Assembly: GCF_902826655.1 (NCBI RefSeq) | Contig: NZ_CADEFR010000013.1 | Location: forward strand, 19,121-83,120 | Reading direction: 5' to 3' | Length of the DNA stretch: 64,000 nucleotides | DNA from: an uncultured Methylibium sp. | GTDB lineage: Bacteria > Pseudomonadota > Gammaproteobacteria > Burkholderiales > Burkholderiaceae_C | In this document: positions 1 through 7,513 of the stretch, piece after piece | How the letters are laid out: the number at the start of each line of letters is the position of its first letter | How positions within the stretch are numbered: the first letter of the stretch is position 1 | Position numbers and translations under genes: made by a program | Notes under the pieces: generated by a model | Seen by the model: the letters and a program-made list of their open reading frames with translations, nothing else | Databases searched by the model: none | What the model was told of the DNA's origin: nothing

Positions 1-375
1 GGTGACGGCATCTGCACGGCCAAGCTGGCCGAGCTGTCGGCCGGCGCCAAGACGCTGAACAACGTGGTGTGCGCCGAAGGCGGTGCCTCGCTCGACAAGA
101 TGCCCGCCGGCAAGGCCTGGAAGGCCAAGTACGACGCCAAGTACCCGGGCCAGTTCCAGGTCTACTCGCCGTACGTCTATGACGCGACGATGGTCCTGGT
201 CGACGCGATGAAGCGCGCCAACTCGGTCGACCCGAAGGTCTACCTGGCCAAGCTGGTCGAGACCAACTACACCGGCGTCACCGCCAAGGTCGGCTTCGAA
301 GCCGACGGCGAGCTGAAGAACCCGGCGATGACCCTCTACGTCTACAAGGACGGCAAGAAGGTCCCGCTGAACTGA
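1..375 (+). CDS. Branched-chain amino acid ABC transporter substrate-binding protein, C-terminal part
   Basis: Partial gene: the reading frame is open from the first base and only the last 124 codons are in the window. The visible part reads like the C-terminal lobe of a Leu/Ile/Val-binding (LivK-type) periplasmic protein: a stretch with YSPYVYDATMVLVDAMKRA, followed by a segment ending in a typical closing beta strand (TLYVYKDGKKV). This placement of YDA followed by a helix is characteristic of the periplasmic-binding-protein type 1 family. The protein would deliver branched-chain amino acids or a related ligand to an inner-membrane ABC permease, whose genes are not visible here. A strong terminator follows 23 bases after the stop, so this is the last gene of its transcript. 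The ligand cannot be told from this fragment. Confidence 0.8.
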   Translation, partial: GDGICTAKLAELSAGAKTLNNVVCAEGGASLDKMPAGKAWKAKYDAKYPGQFQVYSPYVYDATMVLVDAMKRANSVDPKVYLAKLVETNYTGVTAKVGFEADGELKNPAMTLYVYKDGKKVPLN

Positions 376-398
376 GTCGGCATTGCCGATCTGGAGAA

Positions 399-421
399 GG
401 CGCCCCGCGGGGCGCCTTTTT
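399..421 (+). terminator. Intrinsic terminator after the amino-acid-binding protein gene
   Basis: Perfect GC-rich stem GGCGCCCC/GGGGCGCC (399-406 with 409-416) closed by a minimal loop and followed by five T residues. It sits 23 bases downstream of the stop codon. Confidence 0.9.
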
Positions 422-450
422 CATGGCCGGCAGCATGACCCCGAAACGGC

Positions 451-473
451 GACGCCACCGTTCAGGTGGCGTC
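451..473 (-). terminator. Possible terminator of tRNA-Ser
   Basis: A perfect 9-bp stem (GACGCCACC at 451-459 with GGTGGCGTC at 465-473, 5-nt loop) lies just beyond the 3' end of the minus-strand tRNA gene. The U-tract on that strand is weak (GCCGTTT), so this may be a processing or weak termination signal. Confidence 0.5.
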
Positions 474-479
474 TTGATC

Positions 480-570
480 TGGCGGAGAGAGCGGGATTCG
501 AACCCGCGGAGGGCTGTTAACCCTCACACGCTTTCCAGGCGTGCGACTTAAACCGCTCATCCATCTCTCC
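480..570 (-). tRNA. tRNA-Ser (anticodon GGA)
   Basis: The reverse strand folds as a class II tRNA of about 91 nt including an encoded CCA (480-482). The acceptor stem GGAGAGA pairs with TCTCTCC, the anticodon stem CACGC/GCGTG carries the loop CTGGAAA (anticodon GGA, reading UCC/UCU serine codons), a long variable arm typical of serine tRNAs is present (GAGGGTTAACAGCCCTC region), and the T loop is GTTCGAATC. A TACAAT -10 box lies 10 bases upstream (586-581 on the minus strand), although no good -35 box is visible. Confidence 0.95.
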
Positions 571-601
571 GGAGCGCCGCATTGTAGCGACGCACGCTGC
601 C

Positions 602-1519
602 TCAGGCGGCCGGCTTGCCCTTGCCGATCAGCGTCATCGCGGTACCGATCAGCGTCGCGACCTCGCCCATGTGGCCCGGCACGATCATCGTGTTGTTCTT
701 CTGGGCCAGCTGGCCGTAGGCGTCGACGGCGCGCTCGGCGACCTTGAGCTGCACGGCCTGCTCGCCGCCCGGCTCGCGGATCGCCGCGGCGACCTTGCGG
801 ATCGCATCGGCCGTCGCTTCGGCGACGGCGACGATCGCCGCCGCTTCGCCCTGGGCGTTGTTGATCTCGGCCTGCTTCTCGCCTTCGGAGCGCGCGATGA
901 AGGCTTCGCGCTCGCCGGTCGCGATGTTGATCTGCTCCTGGCGGCGGCCCTCGGAGGCGGCGATCAGGGCGCGCTTCTCGCGCTCGGCGGTGATCTGCGC
1001 CTGCATCGCGTGCAGGATCGCGGCCGGCGGCGTCAGGTCCTTGATCTCGTAGCGCAGCACCTTGACGCCCCAGTTCAGCGCCGCCTCGTCGAGCGCGTTG
1101 ACGACGGCCGCATTGATGGCGTTGCGCTCCTCGAAGGTCTTGTCGAGTTCCATCTTGCCGATCACGCTGCGCAGCGTGGTCTGCGCCAGCTGCGTGATCG
1201 CGACGATGTAGTTCGACGCGCCGTAGCTCGCGCGCATCGGGTCGGTGACCTGGAAGTACAGGATGCCGTCGACGGTGAGCTGGGTGTTGTCCTTGGTGAT
1301 GCAGACCTGGCTGGGCACGTCGAGCGGGATCTCCTTCAGCGAGTGCCGGTAGGCCAGCCGGTCGACGAAGGGCACCAGGAAGTTGAGCCCCGGCACCAGC
1401 GTCGCGTGGTACTTGCCGAGCCGCTCGACCACCCAGGCGCTCTGCTGGGGCACGACCTTGATGGCGCGGGCCACGAAGATGACGGCGATGACGAGGAAGA
1501 GGATCGCGACGATTTCCAT
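602..1519 (-). CDS. SPFH/band 7 (stomatin-like) membrane protein, QmcA type
   Basis: Protein of 305 residues. One N-terminal membrane segment (about residues 2-18) is followed by the SPFH domain: VPQQSAWVVERLGKYHATL and a proline-rich NFLVPFVDRL stretch are hallmark slipin/stomatin positions. After it comes a long Ala/Glu-rich coiled-coil (AEREKRALIAASEGRRQEQ) typical of the oligomerising C-terminal half. Such proteins build cage-like membrane microdomains and often work with NfeD partners and FtsH-type proteolysis. The gene lies 41 bases downstream of the NfeD gene on the same strand, so the two probably form an operon. ATG at 1519 is chosen because it begins directly with the membrane segment; the frame stays open upstream but loses family character. 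Molecular substrate unknown. Confidence 0.9.
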   Translation of the reverse strand: MEIVAILFLVIAVIFVARAIKVVPQQSAWVVERLGKYHATLVPGLNFLVPFVDRLAYRHSLKEIPLDVPSQVCITKDNTQLTVDGILYFQVTDPMRASYGASNYIVAITQLAQTTLRSVIGKMELDKTFEERNAINAAVVNALDEAALNWGVKVLRYEIKDLTPPAAILHAMQAQITAEREKRALIAASEGRRQEQINIATGEREAFIARSEGEKQAEINNAQGEAAAIVAVAEATADAIRKVAAAIREPGGEQAVQLKVAERAVDAYGQLAQKNNTMIVPGHMGEVATLIGTAMTLIGKGKPAA

Positions 1520-1560
1520 GGCTCGGGCAGTTGAAGAAGAGAACGGAGGAGGGGCGAGGC

Positions 1561-1989
1561 TCAGCGGCCGAGCAGCAGCCGGTTGCCGTCGAGGCCGCGG
1601 ATCACGAACTCGCCGGGCTCGGGCACGCCGTCGCCGGCGAAGCGCGCGGTCCACTGCGCGCCGCGGTAGAGGATGCTGGCCGAGCCATCGGCACGCCACG
1701 ACTCGACATGGACGCGTTCGCCGATGTCGAGGTTGACGTTGCGGTCGTTGCTCGCGGAGGTCGTCGTCGGATGGCGCTGGCGGCGGAAGTGCCACGCAGC
1801 GACGGCGCCGCCCCCCACCAGGGCCGCGGCCATCATCTGGCTGCTGAAGCCCAGGCCGGCGTGCGCGCACAGCGCAGCAGCGGCAGCGCCGAGGGCCAGC
1901 ATCAACAGGTAGAAGGTGCCGGTGGTCATCTCGGCGGCGATCAGCGCGCCGGTCACGATCCACCACCAGGTGGCGGCAGTCCAGTCCAT
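1561..1989 (-). CDS. NfeD family protein
   Basis: Protein of 142 residues with two or three hydrophobic segments in the first 70 residues (WWWIVTGALIAAEMTTGTFYLLMLALG) and a short C-terminal OB-fold-like domain (GERVHVESWRADGSASILYRGAQW ending in GLDGNRLLLGR), as in the short NfeD1b class. NfeD proteins pair with SPFH/stomatin proteins, and here the SPFH gene follows directly, so the products probably assemble in the same inner-membrane complex. A good ribosome binding site (GAGGAGA) precedes the ATG. Role inferred from family and neighbour only. Confidence 0.85.
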   Translation of the reverse strand: MDWTAATWWWIVTGALIAAEMTTGTFYLLMLALGAAAAALCAHAGLGFSSQMMAAALVGGGAVAAWHFRRQRHPTTTSASNDRNVNLDIGERVHVESWRADGSASILYRGAQWTARFAGDGVPEPGEFVIRGLDGNRLLLGR

Positions 1990-2147
1990 CGGGTCTCCTC
2001 GGCGCCGGTAAGCGCCATCGCGGTAGCGCGGCAGTGTACGCCGCGCCCCTGTCAGCGATCGGTCGTCGAAGCGGCGCGGACGAAGCCCTAAACTGCGCGC
2101 TTTCCGGCGCGGCGGCAGCTCGCCGCGCTGTCCAGAAAGGCCCCGAG

Positions 2148-4412
2148 ATGCTGCGTTTCCGCTTCCCCATCGTCATCATCGACGAGGATTTCCGCTCCGA
2201 GAACACCTCGGGCCTCGGCATCCGCGCACTGGCCGACGCGATCCAGAAGGAAGGCTTCGAGGTGCTGGGCGTCACCAGCTACGGCGACCTCAGCCAGTTC
2301 GCCCAGCAGCAGAGCCGCGCCAGTGCCTTCATCCTGTCGATCGACGACAACGAGTTCACCGGCGGCCCGGAGATCGACCCTGCGGTCGTGAACCTGCGGC
2401 TCTTCATCAAGGAGATCCGGCGCAAGAACGCCGAGATCCCGATCTACCTCTACGGCGAGACGCGCACCTCGCAGCACCTGCCCAACGACGTGCTGCGCGA
2501 GCTGCACGGCTTCATCCACATGTTCGAGGACACGCCGGAGTTCGTGGCCCGGCACATCATCCGCGAAGCCAAGAGCTATCTCGACGGCCTGGCGCCGCCG
2601 TTCTTCAAGGCGCTGATGGGCTATGCGCAGGACGGCTCGTACTCCTGGCACTGTCCGGGCCACTCCGGCGGCGTGGCCTTCCTGAAGAGCCCGGTCGGGC
2701 AGATGTTCCACCAGTTCTTCGGCGAGAACATGCTGCGCGCCGACGTCTGCAACTCGGTCGACGAACTCGGCCAGCTGCTCGACCACACCGGGCCGGTGGC
2801 CGCCTCGGAGCGCAATGCGGCGCGCATCTTCAACGCCGACCACTGCTACTTCGTCACCAACGGCACCAGCACCAGCAACAAGATGGTGTGGCACCACACC
2901 GTCGCGCCCGACGACATCGTCGTGGTCGACCGCAACTGCCACAAGTCCATCCTGCACGCGATCATCATGACCGGCGCGGTGCCGGTGTTCCTGACGCCGA
3001 CCCGCAACCACCTGGGCATCATCGGCCCGATCCCGCAGAGCGAGTTCGAGCCCGAGGCGATCCGCCGCAAGATCGCCGCGCACCCGCTGCTGCAGGGTGT
3101 GGAGTCCGCCAAGGCCAAGCCGCGCATCCTGACGCTGACGCAGAGCACCTACGACGGCGTGCTCTACAACACCGAGACCATCAAGGGCATGCTCGACGGC
3201 TGGATCGACAACCTGCACTTCGACGAGGCCTGGTTGCCGCACGCCGCCTTCCATCCGTTCTACGGCGGTTATCACGCGATGGGCAAGTACCGCCCGCGGC
3301 CGAAGTCGGCGGTGGTCTATTCGACGCAGTCGACGCACAAGCTGCTGGCGGGCATCAGTCAGGCCTCGCAGGTGCTGGTGCAGGACTCGCAGACGGTCAA
3401 GCTCGACCGGCACCTCTTCAACGAGGCCTACCTGATGCACACGTCGACCTCGCCGCAGTACTCGATCATCGCGAGCTGCGACGTGGCCGCCGCGATGATG
3501 GAGCCGCCCGGCGGTACCGCGCTGGTCGAAGAGAGCATCCAGGAGGCGCTGGACTTCCGCCGTGCGATGCGCAAGGTCGACAAGGAGTTCGGCAACAAGG
3601 ACTGGTGGTTCAAGGTCTGGGGCCCGGACAAGCTGTCGGAAGACGGCATCGGCAAGCCCGACGACTGGATGATCAAGGCCGACGCCAAGTGGCACGGCTT
3701 CGGCGACCTGGCCCCGGGCTTCAACATGCTCGACCCGATCAAGTGCACGGTGGTGAACCCCGGGCTCGACGTGGCCGGCAAGTTCGCCAGGAGCGGCATC
3801 CCCGCGTCCATCGTCACCAAGTTCCTGGCCGAGCACGGCGTGATCGTCGAGAAGACGGGGCTCTACTCGTTCTTCATCATGTTCACGATCGGCATCACCA
3901 AGGGCCGCTGGAACACGCTGCTGACCGCGCTGCAGCAGTTCAAGGACGACTACGACAAGAACGCACCGCTGTGGCGCATCCTGCCGGAGTTCTGCGCCCA
4001 GCATCCGCGCTATGAACGCATGGGCCTGCGCGACCTGGCACAGAGCATCCACGAGGCCTACGTCAAGGGCGACATCGCCCGGCTGACCACCGAGATGTAC
4101 CTGTCCGACCTGCAGCCGGCCATGAAGCCGAGCGAGGCCTACGCCTACATCGCGCACCGCAAGACCGAGCGCGTCGAGATCGAGGCGCTGGAAGGGCGCA
4201 TCACGACCTCGCTGCTGACCCCGTACCCGCCGGGCATCCCGTTGCTGATCCCGGGCGAGCGCTTCAACAAGAAGATCGTCGACTACCTGCGCTTCACGCG
4301 GGACTTCAACAAGCGCTTCCCCGGCTTCGACACCGACGTGCACGGCCTGGTCGAGGAAGAGGCCGAAGAGGGCGCCGAGCGCCGCTACTACGTGGACTGC
4401 GTGGCGGCCTGA
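2148..4412 (+). CDS. Orn/Lys/Arg decarboxylase class I (biodegradative type)
   Basis: Protein of 754 residues, close to the length of E. coli arginine decarboxylase AdiA and longer than the lysine enzymes. It has the N-terminal receiver-like wing domain (FPIVIIDEDFRSENTSGLG), the PLP fold with HFDEAW, the Schiff-base lysine at about residue 398 in STHKLLAG, and the C-terminal domain with the LLTPYPPGIPLLIPGER stretch typical of this family. It would decarboxylate arginine, lysine or ornithine to the di-/polyamine (agmatine, cadaverine or putrescine). The ATG at 2148 is preceded by an AGAAAGG ribosome binding site; the frame is open further upstream but that part is not family-like. An agmatinase and a putrescine catabolic island lie elsewhere in this window, which favours arginine, but specificity cannot be settled from sequence reading alone. 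Confidence 0.9.
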   Translation: MLRFRFPIVIIDEDFRSENTSGLGIRALADAIQKEGFEVLGVTSYGDLSQFAQQQSRASAFILSIDDNEFTGGPEIDPAVVNLRLFIKEIRRKNAEIPIYLYGETRTSQHLPNDVLRELHGFIHMFEDTPEFVARHIIREAKSYLDGLAPPFFKALMGYAQDGSYSWHCPGHSGGVAFLKSPVGQMFHQFFGENMLRADVCNSVDELGQLLDHTGPVAASERNAARIFNADHCYFVTNGTSTSNKMVWHHTVAPDDIVVVDRNCHKSILHAIIMTGAVPVFLTPTRNHLGIIGPIPQSEFEPEAIRRKIAAHPLLQGVESAKAKPRILTLTQSTYDGVLYNTETIKGMLDGWIDNLHFDEAWLPHAAFHPFYGGYHAMGKYRPRPKSAVVYSTQSTHKLLAGISQASQVLVQDSQTVKLDRHLFNEAYLMHTSTSPQYSIIASCDVAAAMMEPPGGTALVEESIQEALDFRRAMRKVDKEFGNKDWWFKVWGPDKLSEDGIGKPDDWMIKADAKWHGFGDLAPGFNMLDPIKCTVVNPGLDVAGKFARSGIPASIVTKFLAEHGVIVEKTGLYSFFIMFTIGITKGRWNTLLTALQQFKDDYDKNAPLWRILPEFCAQHPRYERMGLRDLAQSIHEAYVKGDIARLTTEMYLSDLQPAMKPSEAYAYIAHRKTERVEIEALEGRITTSLLTPYPPGIPLLIPGERFNKKIVDYLRFTRDFNKRFPGFDTDVHGLVEEEAEEGAERRYYVDCVAA

Positions 4413-4427
4413 GCCGCCCGGCGTCGC

Positions 4428-5213
4428 TCAGGCGTCGGCCATGCCGCTGGCCACGCGGCTGAAGCCGCCGTCGACGTAGGTGATCTCGGCCGTCACGCCG
4501 GCGGCCAGGTCGCTCAGCAGGAAGGCCGCGACGTTGCCCACATCGTCGACCGTCACGTTGCGGCGCAAGGGGGCGTTGTTCTCGACCACGTCGAGGATCT
4601 TGCCGAAGCCCTTGATACCCGAGGCCGCCAGCGTCTTGATCGGCCCGGCCGAGATGCCGTTCACCCGGATGCCCTTGGGGCCCAGGCTGCCGGCCAGGTA
4701 GCGCACGCCGGCCTCGAGCGAGGCCTTGGCCAGACCCATGGTGTTGTAGTTGGGCACCACGCGCTCCGAACCCAGGTAGGTCAGCGTCAGCAGCGCCGCC
4801 TTCTCGTTGAGGCGCGGCAGCGCCGCCTTGGCCATCGCCGGGAAGCTGTAGGCCGAGATGTCGTGGGCGATCCGGAAGCCCTCGCGCGACAGGCCGTCCA
4901 GGAAGTCGCCGGCGATCGCCTCGCGGGGGGCGAAGCCGATCGAGTGCACGAAGCCGTCGAAACGGGGCCAGGTCTGCCCGAGCGCATCGAACATGGCCTG
5001 GATCTGGGCGTCGTCGCCGACGTCGCAGTCGAAGATCAGCGTCGAGTCGAACTCCCGGGCGAAGTCGGTGATGCGCTCCTTGAAGCGCTCGCCGACGTAG
5101 CTGAAGGCCAGCTCGGCGCCTTCGCGCCGGCAGGCGCGGGCGATGCCATAGGCGATCGAGCGGTTGGACAGCAGCCCGGTGATCAGAAGGCGCTTGCCGG
5201 CGAGAAAGCCCAT
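4428..5213 (-). CDS. fabI: Enoyl-[acyl-carrier-protein] reductase (NADH), FabI
   Basis: Protein of 261 residues catalysing the last step of each fatty-acid elongation cycle, reduction of trans-2-enoyl-ACP with NADH in the cytosol. The start shows the FabI nucleotide-binding pattern ([17 protein letters not shown] rather than the classical SDR TGxxxGxG). The catalytic residues fall at exactly the E. coli numbers: Tyr146, Tyr156 and Lys163 in the segments [14 protein letters not shown] and [10 protein letters not shown]. The frame extends upstream to 5288, but ATG 5213 matches the family N-terminus. The gene converges on the decarboxylase gene (15-base gap) and diverges from the rimP operon. 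Confidence 0.97.
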   Translation of the reverse strand: MGFLAGKRLLITGLLSNRSIAYGIARACRREGAELAFSYVGERFKERITDFAREFDSTLIFDCDVGDDAQIQAMFDALGQTWPRFDGFVHSIGFAPREAIAGDFLDGLSREGFRIAHDISAYSFPAMAKAALPRLNEKAALLTLTYLGSERVVPNYNTMGLAKASLEAGVRYLAGSLGPKGIRVNGISAGPIKTLAASGIKGFGKILDVVENNAPLRRNVTVDDVGNVAAFLLSDLAAGVTAEITYVDGGFSRVASGMADA

Positions 5214-5297
5214 GGTGTCTCCGTCTGCGGGTGGGTTCTGGGGCTGGAAATTCTGGCACGCGGGGCCGCCGCCCCGGGCGCTTGACACCCTGCAGGC

Positions 5298-5326
5298 TTG
5301 CCGGTAAGGGTCAGTCCGGCTACAAT
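5298..5326 (+). promoter_or_regulatory. Promoter of the rimP-nusA-infB operon
   Basis: -35 TTGCCG at 5298-5303 and -10 TACAAT at 5321-5326 with an ideal 17-bp spacer, 112 bases before the rimP start. A TTGACA at 5282-5287 looks better but is 33 bp from this -10 box. Confidence 0.65.
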
Positions 5327-5350
5327 GCGCGCTTCGCTAGACCAGAAATT

Positions 5351-5378
5351 GGGCAGGGGAATCCAGCCCTTTTTTTTT
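5351..5378 (+). promoter_or_regulatory. Attenuator-like hairpin with T9 run in the rimP leader
   Basis: GGGC-A-GG pairs with CC-A-GCCC (5351-5357 with 5363-5369, one internal mismatch, 5-nt loop), immediately followed by nine T residues (5370-5378). It lies about 20-45 bases after the predicted transcription start and 60 bases before the rimP ATG, so it would stop transcripts early unless read through. It is the only T-run of this length I noticed in an otherwise GC-rich region. Confidence 0.6.
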
Positions 5379-5437
5379 GCTTGAACCTTTCTGCAACCCG
5401 GGTCCGGGTCGCACACGGAGCAGCAGGACACCGATCG

Positions 5438-5971
5438 ATGAATTGGCAGGCCGCCGTCGAGAAGACCGTCACCGGTCTCGGCTACGAACTGGTGGAGTGC
5501 GAGCGCGGCTCGCAGGGGCTGCTGCGCGTTTTCATCGACCGGCTGCCAGGCAAGACCTACCCGTCCGGCGGCGAGGACTTCGTGACGGTCGAGGATTGCG
5601 AGCTCGTCACACGGCAACTGCAGTATGTGCTCGAGGTCGAGGGCTGCGACTACACGCGCCTCGAGGTGTCGTCGCCGGGTCTGGACCGGCCGCTGAAGAA
5701 GGACGCCGACTACGGGCGCTTCCAGGGCGAGCGGATCGACCTGGTGCTGAAGCTGCCGTTCCAGGGCCGCAAGAAGTACCAGGGCGTGCTGGCCGGTGCC
5801 GGCGAAGGCTGGGAACTGCATTTCCACGATGGCAAGCAGGATCAGGTGCTGGGATTCAAGCTCGATGAGGTCCGCGAGGCTCGGCTGGTGCCCGTGCTGG
5901 ACTTCAAGGGTCGCAAGGGCAGGGCTCCCGCCCCGGCCGCGCCCCAGGCAATCGGAGGTCAAGAACAATGA
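5438..5971 (+). CDS. rimP: Ribosome maturation factor RimP
   Basis: Protein of 177 residues needed for late 30S subunit assembly. N-terminal alpha/beta domain ([20 protein letters not shown]), the conserved [14 protein letters not shown] motif near residue 85, and a C-terminal SH3-like barrel (GERIDLVLK to [13 protein letters not shown]) agree with the family. The C-terminal tail is Ala/Pro/Arg rich and somewhat longer than in E. coli. ATG 5438 is the family start; the frame is open upstream without homology. The stop overlaps the nusA start by four bases (ATGA), which implies translational coupling. First gene of the rimP-nusA-infB-rbfA-truB-typA operon. Confidence 0.96.
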   Translation: MNWQAAVEKTVTGLGYELVECERGSQGLLRVFIDRLPGKTYPSGGEDFVTVEDCELVTRQLQYVLEVEGCDYTRLEVSSPGLDRPLKKDADYGRFQGERIDLVLKLPFQGRKKYQGVLAGAGEGWELHFHDGKQDQVLGFKLDEVREARLVPVLDFKGRKGRAPAPAAPQAIGGQEQ

Positions 5972-7446
5972 ACCGTGAACTGTTGATGCTGGTGGATGCG
6001 ATCGCACGCGAGAAGAGCGTCGAGCGCGAAGTGGTGTTCGAGGCCGTCGAGGCCGCGCTCGCGTCGGCCAGCAAGAAGCTGCACGGCGGCGAGGTCGAGA
6101 TGCGCGTCTCGATCGATCGCGAGACCGGCAACTACGAGACCTTCCGCCGCTGGCACGTCGTGCCCAACGAGGCCGGCCTGCAACTGCCCGATTCCGAGAA
6201 GCTGCTGTTCGAGGCCCAGGAGGAGATCCCGGACATCGAGGTCGACGACTACATCGAAGAGCAGGTCGAGTCGGTGTCTATCGGCCGCATCGGCGCCCAG
6301 GCTGCCAAGCAGGTGATCCTGCAGAAGATCCGCGACGCCGAGCGCGAGCAGCTGCTCAACGACTTCCTGTCGCGCGGCGACAAGATCTTCGTCGGTACCG
6401 TCAAGCGCCTCGACAAGGGCGACCTGATCGTCGAGAGCGGTCGCGTCGAGGGCCGATTGCGCCGCAGCGAGATGATCGCCAAGGAGAACTTGCGCACCGG
6501 CGACCGCGTCCGCGCCTACATCCTGGAGGTCGACACGACCCAGCGCGGTCCGCAGATCATGCTGTCGCGCAGTGCGCCGGGCTTCATGATGGAGCTGTTC
6601 CGCCACGAGGTGCCCGAGATCGAGCAAGGCCTGCTCGAGATCAAGAGCTGTGCCCGCGACGCCGGCTCGCGCGCCAAGATCGCCGTGCTGTCCCACGACA
6701 AGCGCGTCGACCCGATCGGCACCTGCGTCGGTGTGCGCGGGTCGCGCGTCAACGCGGTCACCAACGAGCTCGCCGGCGAGCGCGTCGACATCGTGCTCTG
6801 GTCGGCCGACCCGGCGCAGTTCGTCATCGGCGCCCTCGCGCCGGCCAACGTGCAGTCGATCGTCGTCGACGAGGAGAAGCACGCGATGGACGTCGTGGTC
6901 GACGAGGAGAACCTCGCGATCGCGATCGGCCGCGGCGGCCAGAACGTGCGCCTCGCCTCCGAGCTGACCGGCTGGCGCATCAACATCATGAGCGCCGAGG
7001 AGTCGCAGGACAAGCAGGCCACCGAGACCGAGTCGATCCGCAAGGTGTTCGTCGAGAAGCTCGACGTCGACGTCGAGGTTGCCGACATCCTGATCGCCGA
7101 AGGCTTCACCAGCCTCGAGGAAGTGGCCTACGTGCCGCTGACCGAGATGCTGGAGATCGAGTCCTTCGACGAAGACACCGTCAACGAGCTGCGCACCCGC
7201 GCCAAGGACGCGCTGCTGACGATGGAGATCGCCAAGGAAGAGTCGCTCGACGGCGTCTCGCAGAACCTGCGCGACCTCGAAGGGCTGACGCCCGAGCTGA
7301 TCGCCAAGCTGGCCGAAGGCGGCGTGCAGACCCGCGACGACCTGGCCGACCTGGCCGTCGACGAGCTGACCGAGCTGACCGGCATGGCCGAGGAGCAGGC
7401 CAAGGATCTGATCATGAAGGCCCGCGAGCACTGGTTCACCGCCTGA
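5968..7446 (+). CDS. nusA: Transcription termination/antitermination factor NusA
   Basis: Protein of 492 residues that binds RNA polymerase and nascent RNA, modulating pausing, termination and antitermination. Domains in order: N-terminal polymerase-binding domain ([18 protein letters not shown]), S1 domain starting near residue 135 ([20 protein letters not shown]), two KH domains ([14 protein letters not shown] and [14 protein letters not shown]), and two C-terminal acidic repeats ([11 protein letters not shown] and [16 protein letters not shown]) as in proteobacterial NusA. Start overlaps rimP. The hairpin in the operon leader is a plausible point for feedback by NusA itself. Confidence 0.98.
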   Translation: MNRELLMLVDAIAREKSVEREVVFEAVEAALASASKKLHGGEVEMRVSIDRETGNYETFRRWHVVPNEAGLQLPDSEKLLFEAQEEIPDIEVDDYIEEQVESVSIGRIGAQAAKQVILQKIRDAEREQLLNDFLSRGDKIFVGTVKRLDKGDLIVESGRVEGRLRRSEMIAKENLRTGDRVRAYILEVDTTQRGPQIMLSRSAPGFMMELFRHEVPEIEQGLLEIKSCARDAGSRAKIAVLSHDKRVDPIGTCVGVRGSRVNAVTNELAGERVDIVLWSADPAQFVIGALAPANVQSIVVDEEKHAMDVVVDEENLAIAIGRGGQNVRLASELTGWRINIMSAEESQDKQATETESIRKVFVEKLDVDVEVADILIAEGFTSLEEVAYVPLTEMLEIESFDEDTVNELRTRAKDALLTMEIAKEESLDGVSQNLRDLEGLTPELIAKLAEGGVQTRDDLADLAVDELTELTGMAEEQAKDLIMKAREHWFTA

Positions 7447-7513
7447 GCCGCCGTTCCTCAGACCCCAGACCGCCCCCTGCCAGGCCCCCGAGACCCACCA
7501 AGGACCACCCACA

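Noticed and set aside
2088-4343. Open frame on the minus strand opposite the decarboxylase
   Set aside because: Mirror of a strongly conserved enzyme gene, with composition typical of antisense frames and no recognisable domain.
5282-5287. TTGACA as the -35 box of the rimP promoter
   Set aside because: It is 33 bp from the TACAAT box, too far. TTGCCG at 5298-5303 has the proper 17-bp spacing.
5214-5437. A metY-like tRNA upstream of rimP, as in E. coli
   Set aside because: No cloverleaf can be drawn in this gap; only the promoter and hairpin are seen.
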